DNA from: Aquicella lusitana
GTDB taxonomy: Bacteria; Pseudomonadota; Gammaproteobacteria; DSM-16500
Direction: 5' to 3'
Length of the DNA stretch: 64,000 bases
NCBI RefSeq assembly: GCF_902459475.1
Contig: NZ_LR699114.1
Location: 558,001 to 622,000, forward strand
The notes below the pieces were generated by a model. The model saw only the letters and a list, made by a program, of their open reading frames with translations. It was not told the DNA's origin and searched no databases. Of the stretch, positions 1-8,501 are shown piece after piece (within the stretch, counting starts at the first letter, position 1; the number at the start of each line of letters is the position of its first letter). Both the position numbers and the translations under genes were made by a program.

Positions 1-2
1 AA

Positions 3-152
3 TCATATGATTTACCGTATAGGAAGGTTATTTCCATACCGGTTTATTTTGCGTGCCAGAAGGCTTTTAAGGGCATGAGTTTCGGGGTGTTAAAGAGCCC
101 GTTAATGCTGTTTTCTCAGAGCGAGTTATCAAATCGTTTACTTATTACCTAA
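3..152 (+). CDS. C-terminal end of an unidentified upstream gene (partial)
   Basis: A reading frame is open from the left edge of the window for 49 codons and stops with TAA, 17 bp before the next plus-strand gene. It encodes a basic, moderately hydrophobic tail with no recognisable motif. The close, same-strand spacing to the methyltransferase suggests one operon. The other two forward frames have stops in this stretch. The product cannot be named from 49 residues, and the call rests only on the open frame and spacing. Confidence 0.4.
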   Translation, partial: SYDLPYRKVISIPVYFACQKAFKGMSFGVLKSPLMLFSQSELSNRLLIT

Positions 153-169
153 TAGGCGAAAAGCAAGTA

Positions 170-1045
170 ATGAAATTATGCCTAGCTTGTGAAAGGGAAT
201 TTAACCAAGAAAGTTGGGTGTGTCCGTTTTGTAGCTGGATGCCATCTTTAATTGAAGGTTTTCCAGCTTTCTCGCCTGAGTTAGCCAATGAAAATGATGG
301 CTTTTCTCATGATGCGCACCATTTTTTAGATAAGATGCAGGAGAATTCATTTTGGTTTCGAGTACGTAATCGGATCATCCAGGATGCGATTAGAAAATAT
401 TTTCCTCTGCAAAAAAATGTACTGGAGATTGGGTGCGGTAGTGGGTATGTTTTAGGTGGGATTCGCGAAGTTTTACCGAGTGCAAAAATAACAGCTACCG
501 AGATATATTCACATTGTTTGCATTATGCTACCAAAAGAGTTAGACCACCAGCAGAATTTTTGCAAGTCGATGCCCGTAAACTTCCTTTTAAAAATGAATT
601 CGATCTCGTGGGTGCTTTTGATGTACTTGAGCACATTGAGGAGCATGAGGTTGTAATAAACAATATACATCAATCTTTGAAGCCGAGTGGTGGGTTAATA
701 CTGACGGTTCCTCAGCATCCTTGGTTATGGAGCAAAGTAGATGATATTTCCTATCATAAGCGCCGTTATACCCGTAACCAACTGGCATCAATATTGCGTC
801 AACATGGATTTAACATTAAGATGAATACCTCGTTTGTATTTTTTTTACTACCGTTAATGCTGGCGCAGCGTTTGATCAGAAATAAAAACGTATCTCAAGA
901 AACATCACGCATACTTTCGCTCCCAAAAATATTAGATAAAGCTTTTGAAAGCATACTGGAATTAGAACGCAAAGCAATTCATCGTCGCGTTAATTTCCCG
1001 ATAGGGGGCAGTCGGTTCGTGGTCGCTATGAAACCGCCCGAATAA
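170..1045 (+). CDS. Class I SAM methyltransferase with N-terminal zinc ribbon
   Basis: This is a 291-residue SAM-dependent methyltransferase, probably acting on a glycan or glycolipid. An N-terminal zinc-ribbon-like pair of CxxC motifs (Cys4/Cys7 and Cys18/Cys21) precedes a Rossmann methyltransferase domain. Motif I (LEIGCGSGYV) lies near residues 85-94, and an acidic motif (FDVLEHIEEHE) about 60 residues later is typical of Methyltransf_11/23 enzymes. The ATG follows a weak AGGCG Shine-Dalgarno. The last 20 bp overlap the convergent pseudogene on the minus strand. The exact acceptor is unknown; the polysaccharide-locus setting suggests a sugar or lipid-linked sugar. Confidence 0.8.
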   Translation: MKLCLACEREFNQESWVCPFCSWMPSLIEGFPAFSPELANENDGFSHDAHHFLDKMQENSFWFRVRNRIIQDAIRKYFPLQKNVLEIGCGSGYVLGGIREVLPSAKITATEIYSHCLHYATKRVRPPAEFLQVDARKLPFKNEFDLVGAFDVLEHIEEHEVVINNIHQSLKPSGGLILTVPQHPWLWSKVDDISYHKRRYTRNQLASILRQHGFNIKMNTSFVFFLLPLMLAQRLIRNKNVSQETSRILSLPKILDKAFESILELERKAIHRRVNFPIGGSRFVVAMKPPE

Positions 1046-3278
1046 TTTTTTTTAAGTCATTCCTATCTTCTAATCGGCAATTAGCATGTTGCATTAAGCC
1101 GTAACGGTAAATGATGTTTACATCAATGCTGTTATTGAAAATTATTAATGTTTCAGCCACATTAGCTCGTTGCACACTAAATGTTTCAGGTTTTTTGTTA
1201 TTGAATATGAAATGCAAGCAATGGCTATAGAGAATTGGCAATAAAATAGAAGATACGCCCTAGGCATTTGCAATTAGACGAACGCCATTTCTAATTTGAT
1301 ATAATTTGGCATTTTGCAACTTGGCAATTTTATGTGGTATATGCGATGTTACATAGGCAACACTATTAAAATCAATTCGTTGTCGATCGATTTGATCCAG
1401 AAATATATTAAGATTTTTTAATATCCTAAATTTTTTCGGTGAATAATTTGCAATATTAGTATGCAATATTTCATAAAGATAAAATGATCCATGTTCGCTA
1501 TTTATCGCTTCAGTTACAACAAGTCTAGTGTTGGGAAATTTGATTTCTTCATTTGTTATTATGTGGTGCACACCTAGTGCTTGTAGTAATGGTATATTGA
1601 TTTTAGTAAAAAGAAAGATGTTCCTTATATTATGGTCAATAGGTCTGGATAGCGTATTCTGTATTAAAGAAAAAAGTGCTGGGGATATGATGGGGCTATA
1701 TTTGTTTATAGTGGGAATGTTGAAGAACCAAAGCCCAACCATGCGATATGGGTAACCAACCTTTGACACCAATATTTGCGAATCAAAACCCATTTGTCTA
1801 TACCAATCAGAGGGTTGTTGCGGCTTAACTTTAGGATAAAAACTCTCTGTATAACCTTTGAAAAGTCCGCTTTGATCTATTGCTGAATTTTTTATGAGAT
1901 GTTGAATAATTGGCGGTGGATTTGTTTGAGGGTAAGAAAAAATTTCTTTCGGTTCATTGCTAGCACAAGCAATGTTGATTATTACTATTGTGGCAGTAAA
2001 TATAAAAACAAAGTATGGTGTTTTATTAGGGCGTGTCAGGCTTCGGTTATTTTTTTGATGGAACTGATGGGGTTGTTGATGTGTAAAAAATTTTAAAGCT
2101 GACTGGATGACCCATTTCAATAAGTTAAGACTATATTGCAACAGCATGACAGCGAAAGCCATGTAGAGTGGCCAGAGCATATATTCAAAATATAGCGGAT
2201 TGGGTCCGTGATACCAGCCAGGAAAAATGACAACGCTTGAACCAAAAAAAATAAAAATCAATACATAACTAAAGATAAGAATCGTAAATTTCTTTAACTC
2301 TCCATGACCAAAAAACAAAGTTGCTGCCATGCCGGCTAATCCTAATCCTGCAATGTATATGCCAGCTGGATAAAATGTATTTAATAATATGGAAATATCT
2401 GATAGCGTGAAATGAGTCGCTAATTTTTCAGGGAAGAAAAATGGAACAGAATATAAGAGTAGGCCAAATAAAAATTGGAAATAGTTTAAAAAAAACAGTG
2501 CGGCAATGGTAACTATTGAAAAAGTGATTTTAGAGAAAAATTCGAATTTGGATTTGGCAGTCAAAATGAATGCGCAACAAAAGAATGAAAAAAATGGAAC
2601 CACAATGAAAAAACCAACAGCGTTAACCAATAGAAGGTAAAGTGTTATAGCAAAAGCAGCACAACTTAATAAAATTGTAGGAACCAGTCTCGTACAGCCG
2701 ATATAAAAAAAACAATAAACGAGTAAACAGCAAAAAAAAAGAAAATTGATTAAATAGGGCGATATTGGTGTTATCTGATAGAAAGGTTGCCAACCATTAT
2801 GGGTTGGCAATAAAGGAAGCACAAAAAGTGTTATTAGCCAACTAGTTGATAGCGAAATATTTTTTGAAAATTGAAAAACACGGCAAAGTAAGAAAGCTGC
2901 AAAAAAATATTGCAAGGAAAGTGCAGTATACGTAACTATTGAATAAGGCAATCCGGGTTGCAGAAACAGATCAAACCATGATGAGGGAATTAAATTGATT
3001 AATAAAGGGAAAGACATATCACCTAATCCTTCGAGGATATTCATCCCGTAGGTGAAATAATTCATTCCTTGGTGTTGCTGTATGGTGAGATAGCGCATAA
3101 AAGAACCGTCTAGCCAGCTAAACATTCGATCTGCATGTAACGGTAAAACCATCACGCAGAGGACAATCAGGGCGAAAAAATGGAGTAATAATAACAAAAA
3201 AGAATCCCAGTTTTTACTTGTAAGTCTCACAATGATCTCCGTATCCCAGTAAGTTGGCTTAAAATACCTAATCGCCAC
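1026..3278 (-). pseudogene. GT-C-like polytopic membrane protein, interrupted by in-frame amber codon
   Basis: The N-terminal 672 codons encode a protein with about ten to twelve membrane segments. It is paralogous to the products at 42558-44885 and 46050-48626, sharing an acidic DG in the first periplasmic loop, an N-I-P-T-x-x-x-Y motif and a YLYE...N.GxYxP segment. A TAG at 1260-1262 ends the frame exactly where both paralogues continue. The same frame stays open after the TAG and encodes the missing tail (P-I-x-Y-S-H-C, then an A-N-x-x-x-T-L-I-I-F segment and a C-R-x-x-D motif), ending at 1026. Removing the single stop restores about 750 residues. The family is probably a lipid-sugar-dependent glycosyltransferase. 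The first possible start (3278) is GTG without a clear Shine-Dalgarno; GTG at 3230, preceded by GGAG, is an alternative. Confidence 0.75.
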
Positions 3279-3309
3279 AAGATAAATAAACCAACTTCGT
3301 TATTTATGA

Positions 3310-3627
3310 CTACAAATTAAACAAAATACATCCCAGAACCACAACAAGACAGGCTAATAATGTTTGCTGAGAGATTTTTTCTTTCAGGAGGATGTTAGCA
3401 AATAAAATAGTGGTAGGATAACTAAAGCTTATGATGATTGAAAAATATTTTAATGGTAAGGATCTCATCAGCAGCATCGATAACAAGATAACAATGATAA
3501 ATGTGCTATAGCCTAGCAAGACATATTTATTTAATAAAAGCCGTTTATTAAGCTGCGCTCCTTTTTTTAGAAGTACTTGTCCAATCGCAGTTAATAGCAC
3601 GATGAAAATGCTTAAATAGATAGTCAT
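3310..3627 (-). CDS. SMR/EamA-type small membrane transporter (ArnE/ArnF-like)
   Basis: This 105-residue protein has four predicted membrane helices and the size of the small multidrug resistance family. The N-terminal region has the Q-V-L-L-K-K-G-A pattern typical of ArnE/ArnF and related undecaprenyl-phosphate-sugar flippase subunits, and the last helix has V-V-L-G-C. The gene overlaps the upstream SMR gene by 4 bp (ATGA), implying coupled translation and a heterodimer. The next gene downstream is the GT-C-like pseudogene, which fits flipping a lipid-linked sugar for that enzyme. The assignment as a flippase is inferred from context; generic small-molecule export is the alternative. Confidence 0.7.
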   Translation of the reverse strand: MTIYLSIFIVLLTAIGQVLLKKGAQLNKRLLLNKYVLLGYSTFIIVILLSMLLMRSLPLKYFSIIISFSYPTTILFANILLKEKISQQTLLACLVVVLGCILFNL

Positions 3628-3992
3628 CGTTTTACTGTGCTCCTGATAAAGAGGGCTAATCCTGCCAAGATAATTAAAGAACCGAGAGCATTGAAAAGCG
3701 TGATTTGCTCATCAAAAAGGAAGTAACCTGCGAGTAATAGCAACGAAGGGATGATGGCATTTGGTAAATAACTTGAAGCTAAGTTATTCACTTTTAGAAT
3801 ATGCTGCCAGATAAAAGCCCTTAAAAAGGAGGCGCTAAAAGCTAGTAGGGTAATGTAGTTAATTAATTTAATCGTTGAATGTTGTGCATATACCCAAGAG
3901 AATTTCATTAAGCAAAAAGTGGTTATTTGTAAAGCAATATTTAAGCAGATTAATAAAAGAATATGAAATTTAAATTGCAGATTCGCTTGCAT
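3624..3992 (-). CDS. SMR/EamA-type small membrane transporter, partner subunit
   Basis: This is the larger partner (122 residues) of the SMR-like pair, with four hydrophobic helices and a C-terminal L-I-I-L-A-G-L helix typical of EamA/SMR half-proteins. The start at 3992 is chosen because AAGGGA lies 7 bp upstream of that ATG; an ATG 45 bp further upstream (4037) has no ribosome-binding site. The stop overlaps the next gene in an ATGA junction. It is probably the first gene of a three-gene minus-strand unit with the second SMR gene and the interrupted GT-C-like gene. Confidence 0.65.
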   Translation of the reverse strand: MQANLQFKFHILLLICLNIALQITTFCLMKFSWVYAQHSTIKLINYITLLAFSASFLRAFIWQHILKVNNLASSYLPNAIIPSLLLLAGYFLFDEQITLFNALGSLIILAGLALFIRSTVKR

Positions 3993-4168
3993 TTTAAGTC
4001 CCTTAAACCGGTCTTGCATGAGATTGCAATATGGCATTAGTTGTGGCAGTATACGGCATAAATTTACATAACTATTTATTTTTTATCTAGTAATATTTAT
4101 AAAAAGCGCGCTTGTTTAGGAAGCATTTGCAAATGGAAAATAATAAACGGGATATTATTATTTGTAAA

Positions 4169-4188
4169 AGTTCCGACTTGATCTGACA
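4169..4188. repeat. Left terminal inverted repeat of the IS481-type element
   Basis: It begins AGTTCCGA and ends ATCTGACA, matching the reverse complement of 5345-5364 at 17 of 20 positions. The 12 bases that follow (GTTACCCGTTTT) extend the repeat without a gap, unlike at the right end. Confidence 0.7.
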
Positions 4189-4218
4189 GTTACCCGTTTT
4201 TCAGTTACGGTTTTACTG

Positions 4219-5265
4219 TCAGTTCAAGTTGAGATTATCAACTTTTTCCTTCCAGATTCTTTTACCATCAATCAATGTCGCCATCGGAGTTCGGCCACAA
4301 CACATTTTACCCTGATGTGTGCGTTCATTGTTGTAATAACCGAGCCAATCATCCAGATCTTTTTGCAACTCGTCAATAGTTGTGTAAACTTTCTTTCGGA
4401 AAGCAACCTGATAAAACTCATTCAGAATCGTCCTATGAAAGCGTTCACAGATGCCATTGGTCTGGGGTGATTGAGCTTTCGTTTTGGTGTGCTCAATATC
4501 ATTGAGCGCCAAATACAACTCGTAATCGTGTTGCTCTACCTTGCCGCAAAACTCAGTGCCACGATCCGTTAATACGCGCAGCAAGCCCAAGCCTTGTTCT
4601 TCAAAGAATGGCAACACACGATCATTTAACAGGTCAGCAGATGTAATCGGTGTTTTTGTGGTATATAGCTTGCAATGAGCCACTTTGGAGTAGGTATCAA
4701 CAAATGTTTGCTGATAAATGCGCCCAACACCCTTGAGATTGCCAACATAAAAGGTATCTTGTGAACCAAGATAGCCAGGATGTGCTGTTTCAATTTCACC
4801 GCAGGCCATATCATCGTCTTTTTTGCGTTCTAGCGCGGCCAGTTGTGCTTCAGTTAGAATTAAGTTCTCCTCGGCAGATTTCTTTTCCAGTGCGGTTAGA
4901 CGCTGTTTAAATGATGCCAAATCATGCCTTAGCCAGATGCAACGAACACCGCTAGGAGAAACAAAAACACCTCTTTTCCTAAGCTCATTACTGACTCTTA
5001 ATTGACCATGCGCGGGGTACTCAATGGCATAGTCCAATACAGCATTCTCTGTAGCTTCATCGGTGCGGTTCTTGATGTTTGGCTGCCGTCTGCTCTTGTC
5101 GAACAAGGTCTCAATGCCTCCTTGCTCAACTGCTGATTTATAACGATAAAACGTATCTCTGGAGAAGCCCATTACCTTGCAGGCTCTTGATACATTCCCT
5201 AGCTCTTCTGCCAAATTTAACAGACCGACCTTGTTTTTAATGATTTTTTGCGTACACTCGTACAT
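4219..5265 (-). CDS. IS481-family transposase (DDE integrase core)
   Basis: The 348-residue transposase has an N-terminal helix-turn-helix region (residues about 15-60, with F-S-R-D-T-F-Y-R-Y) and a DDE integrase core. The core aspartate lies in T-F-V-D-T-Y-S, the second in L-T-D-R-G-T-E-F, and the catalytic glutamate in the N-G-I-C-E-R-F-H-R-T block, the standard rve signature. The Y-Y-N-N-E-R-T-H-Q-G motif near the C-terminus is typical of IS481/IS3-like enzymes. The frame is intact, so the element may be functional. No second frame with programmed frameshifting is seen, which favours IS481 over IS3. Confidence 0.9.
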   Translation of the reverse strand: MYECTQKIIKNKVGLLNLAEELGNVSRACKVMGFSRDTFYRYKSAVEQGGIETLFDKSRRQPNIKNRTDEATENAVLDYAIEYPAHGQLRVSNELRKRGVFVSPSGVRCIWLRHDLASFKQRLTALEKKSAEENLILTEAQLAALERKKDDDMACGEIETAHPGYLGSQDTFYVGNLKGVGRIYQQTFVDTYSKVAHCKLYTTKTPITSADLLNDRVLPFFEEQGLGLLRVLTDRGTEFCGKVEQHDYELYLALNDIEHTKTKAQSPQTNGICERFHRTILNEFYQVAFRKKVYTTIDELQKDLDDWLGYYNNERTHQGKMCCGRTPMATLIDGKRIWKEKVDNLNLN

Positions 5266-5344
5266 AAGGTTACCTCTTTAATGTTTTGATTTTTACTCGA
5301 CATAACTATCAAAACGGGTAACCTTACTTTTTTCAAGTAGCAAG

Positions 5345-5364
5345 TGTCAGATTAGATCGGAACT
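5345..5364. repeat. Right terminal inverted repeat of the IS481-type element
   Basis: It begins TGTCAGAT and ends TCGGAACT, pairing with 4169-4188. The inner extension AAAACGGGTAAC (5311-5322) is separated from it by 22 bp (5323-5344) that have no counterpart at the left end. Confidence 0.7.
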
Positions 5365-5365
5365 A

Positions 5366-6223
5366 ATGCATATTATTGCTGCAGGGATGCCAAGGGCTGG
5401 ATCGAGTTGGCTTTATCGGAATCTATCTTTACATCCTCACGCTGGTGTTTCAAAACTAAAAGAAATAAATTTTTTTAGCATCAATCATGATAGAGGCTAT
5501 GGTTGGTTTGATTCATTATATAACGATAAATCTTGTTTTGCTCGATTTGATGTGAGCCCATTTTATTTTTTAGATCCTGCCTTCCATCATCATGTTAAAA
5601 ATTCAAACCTTAATACTAAGATTGTCATTATATTGCGCGAGCCAAATTATTGGATAAGATCTTTATATTATCAAATTAAGAGTTTTACATTTAACATGCC
5701 GCCATTCTCTGATTTTATTAAGGAACATGTGATTAAATTTGACAATCGTTCTCTGGTTGTTCGGCTGTGTGAATTTGATTTTTTAGGTAGAGTGAATGAG
5801 CTGGCTTCTGCCTTCAAAGGCAATTTATTATTGGTAAATTTTGATTTGATAAAAAATAACCCTGTCAGATTGCTGAATGAGATCGAGAAATTTACCAATT
5901 TACCTCCATTTTTCAATCAAGCAAATGTTATTAGATCGCAAGTTAATGCTTCACAGTCTGGCTTTAGTTGGCTTTATTACATTAGCACCAACCGTTTTTT
6001 GCGATCTCTCTCTAGCCAGTTACCTTTGTCTGGATTGATTAAATTTATACAGCGTAAATTGTACAAAGAGGGTCAAGCTGATTTAATAGGTATTTCTGCA
6101 GATAAAAATATTTTAGATAGAAATAAATATGAAATTCTAGAAAATGAACAAGACATTGATAAGAAATTTCCGCCAGTATTTAAAGAAGCCTTTTTTAAAG
6201 AAAGTGATATCATCTACTTATAG
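5366..6223 (+). CDS. Sulfotransferase family protein
   Basis: This 285-residue putative PAPS-dependent sulfotransferase would transfer sulfate to a sugar hydroxyl. The N-terminus carries the 5'-phosphosulfate-binding loop (G-M-P-R-A-G-S-S-W-L-Y, residues 7-17), followed by L-H-P-H-A-G-V-S-K. The 3'-phosphate motif region (I-I-L-R-E-P-N-Y-W-I-R-S) lies near residue 92. The family core is complete although the ATG is only 1 bp from the IS481-type right end, so the element appears to have removed the native leader and ribosome-binding site. Expression may depend on read-out from the element, or be lost. The 3' end converges on wecE. Confidence 0.75.
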   Translation: MHIIAAGMPRAGSSWLYRNLSLHPHAGVSKLKEINFFSINHDRGYGWFDSLYNDKSCFARFDVSPFYFLDPAFHHHVKNSNLNTKIVIILREPNYWIRSLYYQIKSFTFNMPPFSDFIKEHVIKFDNRSLVVRLCEFDFLGRVNELASAFKGNLLLVNFDLIKNNPVRLLNEIEKFTNLPPFFNQANVIRSQVNASQSGFSWLYYISTNRFLRSLSSQLPLSGLIKFIQRKLYKEGQADLIGISADKNILDRNKYEILENEQDIDKKFPPVFKEAFFKESDIIYL

Positions 6224-6272
6224 TGGATTCAGCCTGTGTTAGGAAGTTGAAGAGAAAGGCAAAGCGTTTTCA

Positions 6273-7490
6273 TTAACCAACTTTTTTATCGTGGATAGTA
6301 ATCGTAGAACTCATATATTTTTTTTGTGCAATACTTAAAAGAAAACTATTGGTTAAGCTGATGACGCGCTCTTGTTGCATCGGAGTCATATCAGGGAAGA
6401 GCGGGAGGCGTATTAGACAGTGCCCAGCTTTTTCAGTATGAGGCAATGGAAATGGCGTACGGCCAAAGCGTTTTCCTGCTGGACTATCATGTAGCGGTAC
6501 ATAATGAAACGCAGCGCTTATGCCATTCGCTTTTAAATAGCCAAGCAATTCAGTCCGGGTTTCACCATCATTCAAAATAAGATAAAAAATATGGCCATTA
6601 TGTTTGCAATTAGCAGGAATATACGGCCGTCCACACACATTAAGCGCTTCTGCTTCAGCAAAACTCTCGTAATAATGATTCCAAAGATGGAGCCTAGCAT
6701 TGTTAATCTGCTCTACCCGCTCTAATTGACCTAACAAAAATGCAGCCGCAATCTCACTGGCTAGAAACGATGATCCTATGTCAACCCAAGTGTATTTATC
6801 CACTTCACCGCGTATAAATTTGCTACGGTTGGTCCCTTTTTCCCATAATATTTCGGCTCGTTCAATAAAATCTTCATCGTTTATCAACAAAGCGCCACCT
6901 TCGCCGCAAGAAATATTTTTGGAGTCATGGAAGCTAAACGCTCCAAGTTCGCCGAATGCTCCCAAGGCTTTACCGTTTCTCGTTGCTCCAATGGCTTGAG
7001 CTGCATCTTCGATAATTGCAAGCGAATTTTGTTTAGCTAGATCACCTAATGCTTCCATATCACATCCTACGCCTGCATAGTGTACTGGCAAGATAGCCCG
7101 CGTACGAGGAGTAATAAGTTCCCGGACAGAGTTGGGATCGAGGCATTGCGTGAGTGGGTCAATGTCTGCAAAAACAGGAACAGCTCCTTGTAGTGCCACT
7201 GCATTTGCTGTTGAGGAAAATGTAAAAGAAGGAAGAATAACTTCGTCGTCTTTTTGTATATTCATTAATAACATTGCAAGCTCTAATGCACCTGTACATG
7301 AGTGAGTAAGAAGGATTTTACTTACACCGGTTATATTTCTTAGTGCTGCAACTGAACGAACCGTAAAAGGGCCAGCTCCATGCCGATGCCGACTGTTCAT
7401 TGCTTCAAGCACGTAATTAACTTCAACCAAGTCTCGTGAAGGAAGGCTGAAGGGAACCAAAAATTCGTTATAAACCTCTTTTTTATCCAC
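6273..7490 (-). CDS. wecE: dTDP-4-amino-4,6-dideoxygalactose transaminase (WecE/RffA)
   Basis: This PLP-dependent sugar aminotransferase of the DegT/DnrJ/EryC1 family converts dTDP-4-keto-6-deoxyglucose to dTDP-Fuc4N, using glutamate. The length (405 residues) and blocks match WecE closely: L-L-T-H-S-C-T-G-A-L-E, P-S-F-T-F-S-S-T-A-N-A, P-V-H-Y-A-G-V, E-D-A-A-Q (Asp162), S-K-N (PLP lysine about residue 191) and E-K-G-T-N-R-S-x-F. About 25 extra residues follow the usual C-terminus. It is the last gene of the minus-strand run starting at 13443, which also holds a NeuD-like acyltransferase that could N-acylate the amino sugar. No dedicated rmlA/rmlB pair is seen nearby, so the dTDP-keto-sugar may come from elsewhere. 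Confidence 0.9.
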   Translation of the reverse strand: MDKKEVYNEFLVPFSLPSRDLVEVNYVLEAMNSRHRHGAGPFTVRSVAALRNITGVSKILLTHSCTGALELAMLLMNIQKDDEVILPSFTFSSTANAVALQGAVPVFADIDPLTQCLDPNSVRELITPRTRAILPVHYAGVGCDMEALGDLAKQNSLAIIEDAAQAIGATRNGKALGAFGELGAFSFHDSKNISCGEGGALLINDEDFIERAEILWEKGTNRSKFIRGEVDKYTWVDIGSSFLASEIAAAFLLGQLERVEQINNARLHLWNHYYESFAEAEALNVCGRPYIPANCKHNGHIFYLILNDGETRTELLGYLKANGISAAFHYVPLHDSPAGKRFGRTPFPLPHTEKAGHCLIRLPLFPDMTPMQQERVISLTNSFLLSIAQKKYMSSTITIHDKKVG

Positions 7491-7574
7491 GTTGAACTTC
7501 CTCTTTATTCAGCGCCTCTTTCATATCCATTTAATATCATTGTCATGATCGATAATTTCACGCTAAAACGCTAT

Positions 7575-8293
7575 TTATCCAGCTCTAATGAAATTTTCTC
7601 CCACAGCATTCTTGTTTATTGCGCCTTTAGGCGAGCTTTTTAAATACAAATGTGCCTCTGATCCCATATTCAGGATTAAATCAAGAATGGATACCCCATG
7701 CTCAAACTTGCCAAATAGCTGAGAATAAGGAAGGTAGCCTGAATAATCTGCATAAGAGATCTCAATACCCGCCGCTTCGAATAGGTTCGCTTGAATATAA
7801 GCTTGAGCCGATGGGCCAGAAAGATAATGTGTTGCCTTCGTTTTCTGGCATAAATCAATTAAACGTTCAGTTTTCTTCAATCTCTCATCTATTAAATAAT
7901 CAGACGACCAGCTAATCCTGGTATTAATATTTAAAAACGCGCAAATACCCTGTAAAAATTTAAAATTCACCCGGCTTAAATAATCCTCATTGACACAATT
8001 CAAATATAATTCTTCAAAATACCCACTATGTTGCTTAAAATAGCTCGCCTTTGAATAATTGTGCGTTATTGTTTTCCAATGCCTTTTTGTCCACGTTTTG
8101 TCTGAAATTTTGGTTTCATTAATCTTTTGAGAGTATTTTCCCTTAACCTCAACTGGTATGGTTAGCCACTGCAGTCCGTTTACCGTTTTTATAATATTGC
8201 GATTGCGCCAGTCGCGTTTTGTATATTGCATGTCATCATAGAGAATGAATTCATCTACCATGTTAATGAGATCAAAATATCCTTTCCAAGGAA
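7575..8293 (-). pseudogene. WbqC-like protein, 3' fragment (split by IS21 element)
   Basis: This is the larger part of a WbqC-family gene. The family core is present (W-K-G-Y-F-D-L-I, then E-F-I-L-Y-D-D-M-Q-Y and K-R-D-W-R-N-R-N), but the first 14 residues are missing because an IS21-family element entered at the 5' end. The open frame runs 49 bp into the element and could start at an ATG there (8342) without a ribosome-binding site, giving a chimeric N-terminus. Joining this fragment to 10896-10939 with one copy of the 7-bp duplication restores an uninterrupted 251-residue protein. WbqC proteins occur in O-antigen loci next to amino-sugar genes; their activity is not firmly known. Confidence 0.85.
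8287..8293. repeat. Target-site duplication of IS21 element, left copy
   Basis: CAAGGAA directly abuts the left end of the element and is repeated at 10896-10902. Confidence 0.85.
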
Positions 8294-8324
8294 TGTGTAT
8301 TCCGACCTTATTAGACCACCTATT

Positions 8325-8430
8325 CCGGTAACATTGGGCCATCCATTCTGATTTTTCTGGGCCACTGGTTCTGGCCGTATTGGATCATCTGTTACGGGAC
8401 ATTGGGCCAGTGATTACGGCGTCATTGGGC
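8325..8430. repeat. Subterminal repeats of the IS21 element
   Basis: Three related copies of a unit ending in (A/T)CATTGGGC lie at about 8325-8340, 8392-8408 and 8414-8430, the last two starting TTACGG. Such multiple terminal repeats are typical transposase-binding sites of IS21-family ends. Weaker related copies occur near the right end (about 10832-10865). Confidence 0.55.
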
Positions 8431-8501
8431 TACTTACCAGCTCACGATAGTTTATTTTTTATACAATATCCTCTTGTTTTCAAAGCGAGGGGGTAGTAAT
8501 C

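Larger units (their letters stand above)
4169..5364 (-). mobile_element. IS481-type insertion sequence
   Basis: A single transposase gene is bounded by imperfect terminal inverted repeats of about 20 bp (4169-4188 and 5345-5364, 17 of 20 matching). A second inverted match, GTTACCCGTTTT, directly adjoins the left repeat (4189-4200) but lies 22 bp inside the right one (5311-5322). I could not identify a convincing target duplication at the ends. The element sits between the divergent SMR operon and the sulfotransferase gene, whose ATG begins 1 bp past the right end. Confidence 0.8.

Noticed and set aside
1026-1241. Short minus-strand ORF as its own gene
   Set aside because: It is the in-frame continuation of the upstream membrane protein after the amber codon, and its TTG start is not supported.
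4160-5372. Target duplication of the IS481-type element
   Set aside because: Flanking bases (GTAAA against AATGC) do not match convincingly.
7575-8342. Complete 255-residue WbqC gene starting inside the IS21 end
   Set aside because: The first 16 residues come from the element and the true N-terminus is on the other side of it.
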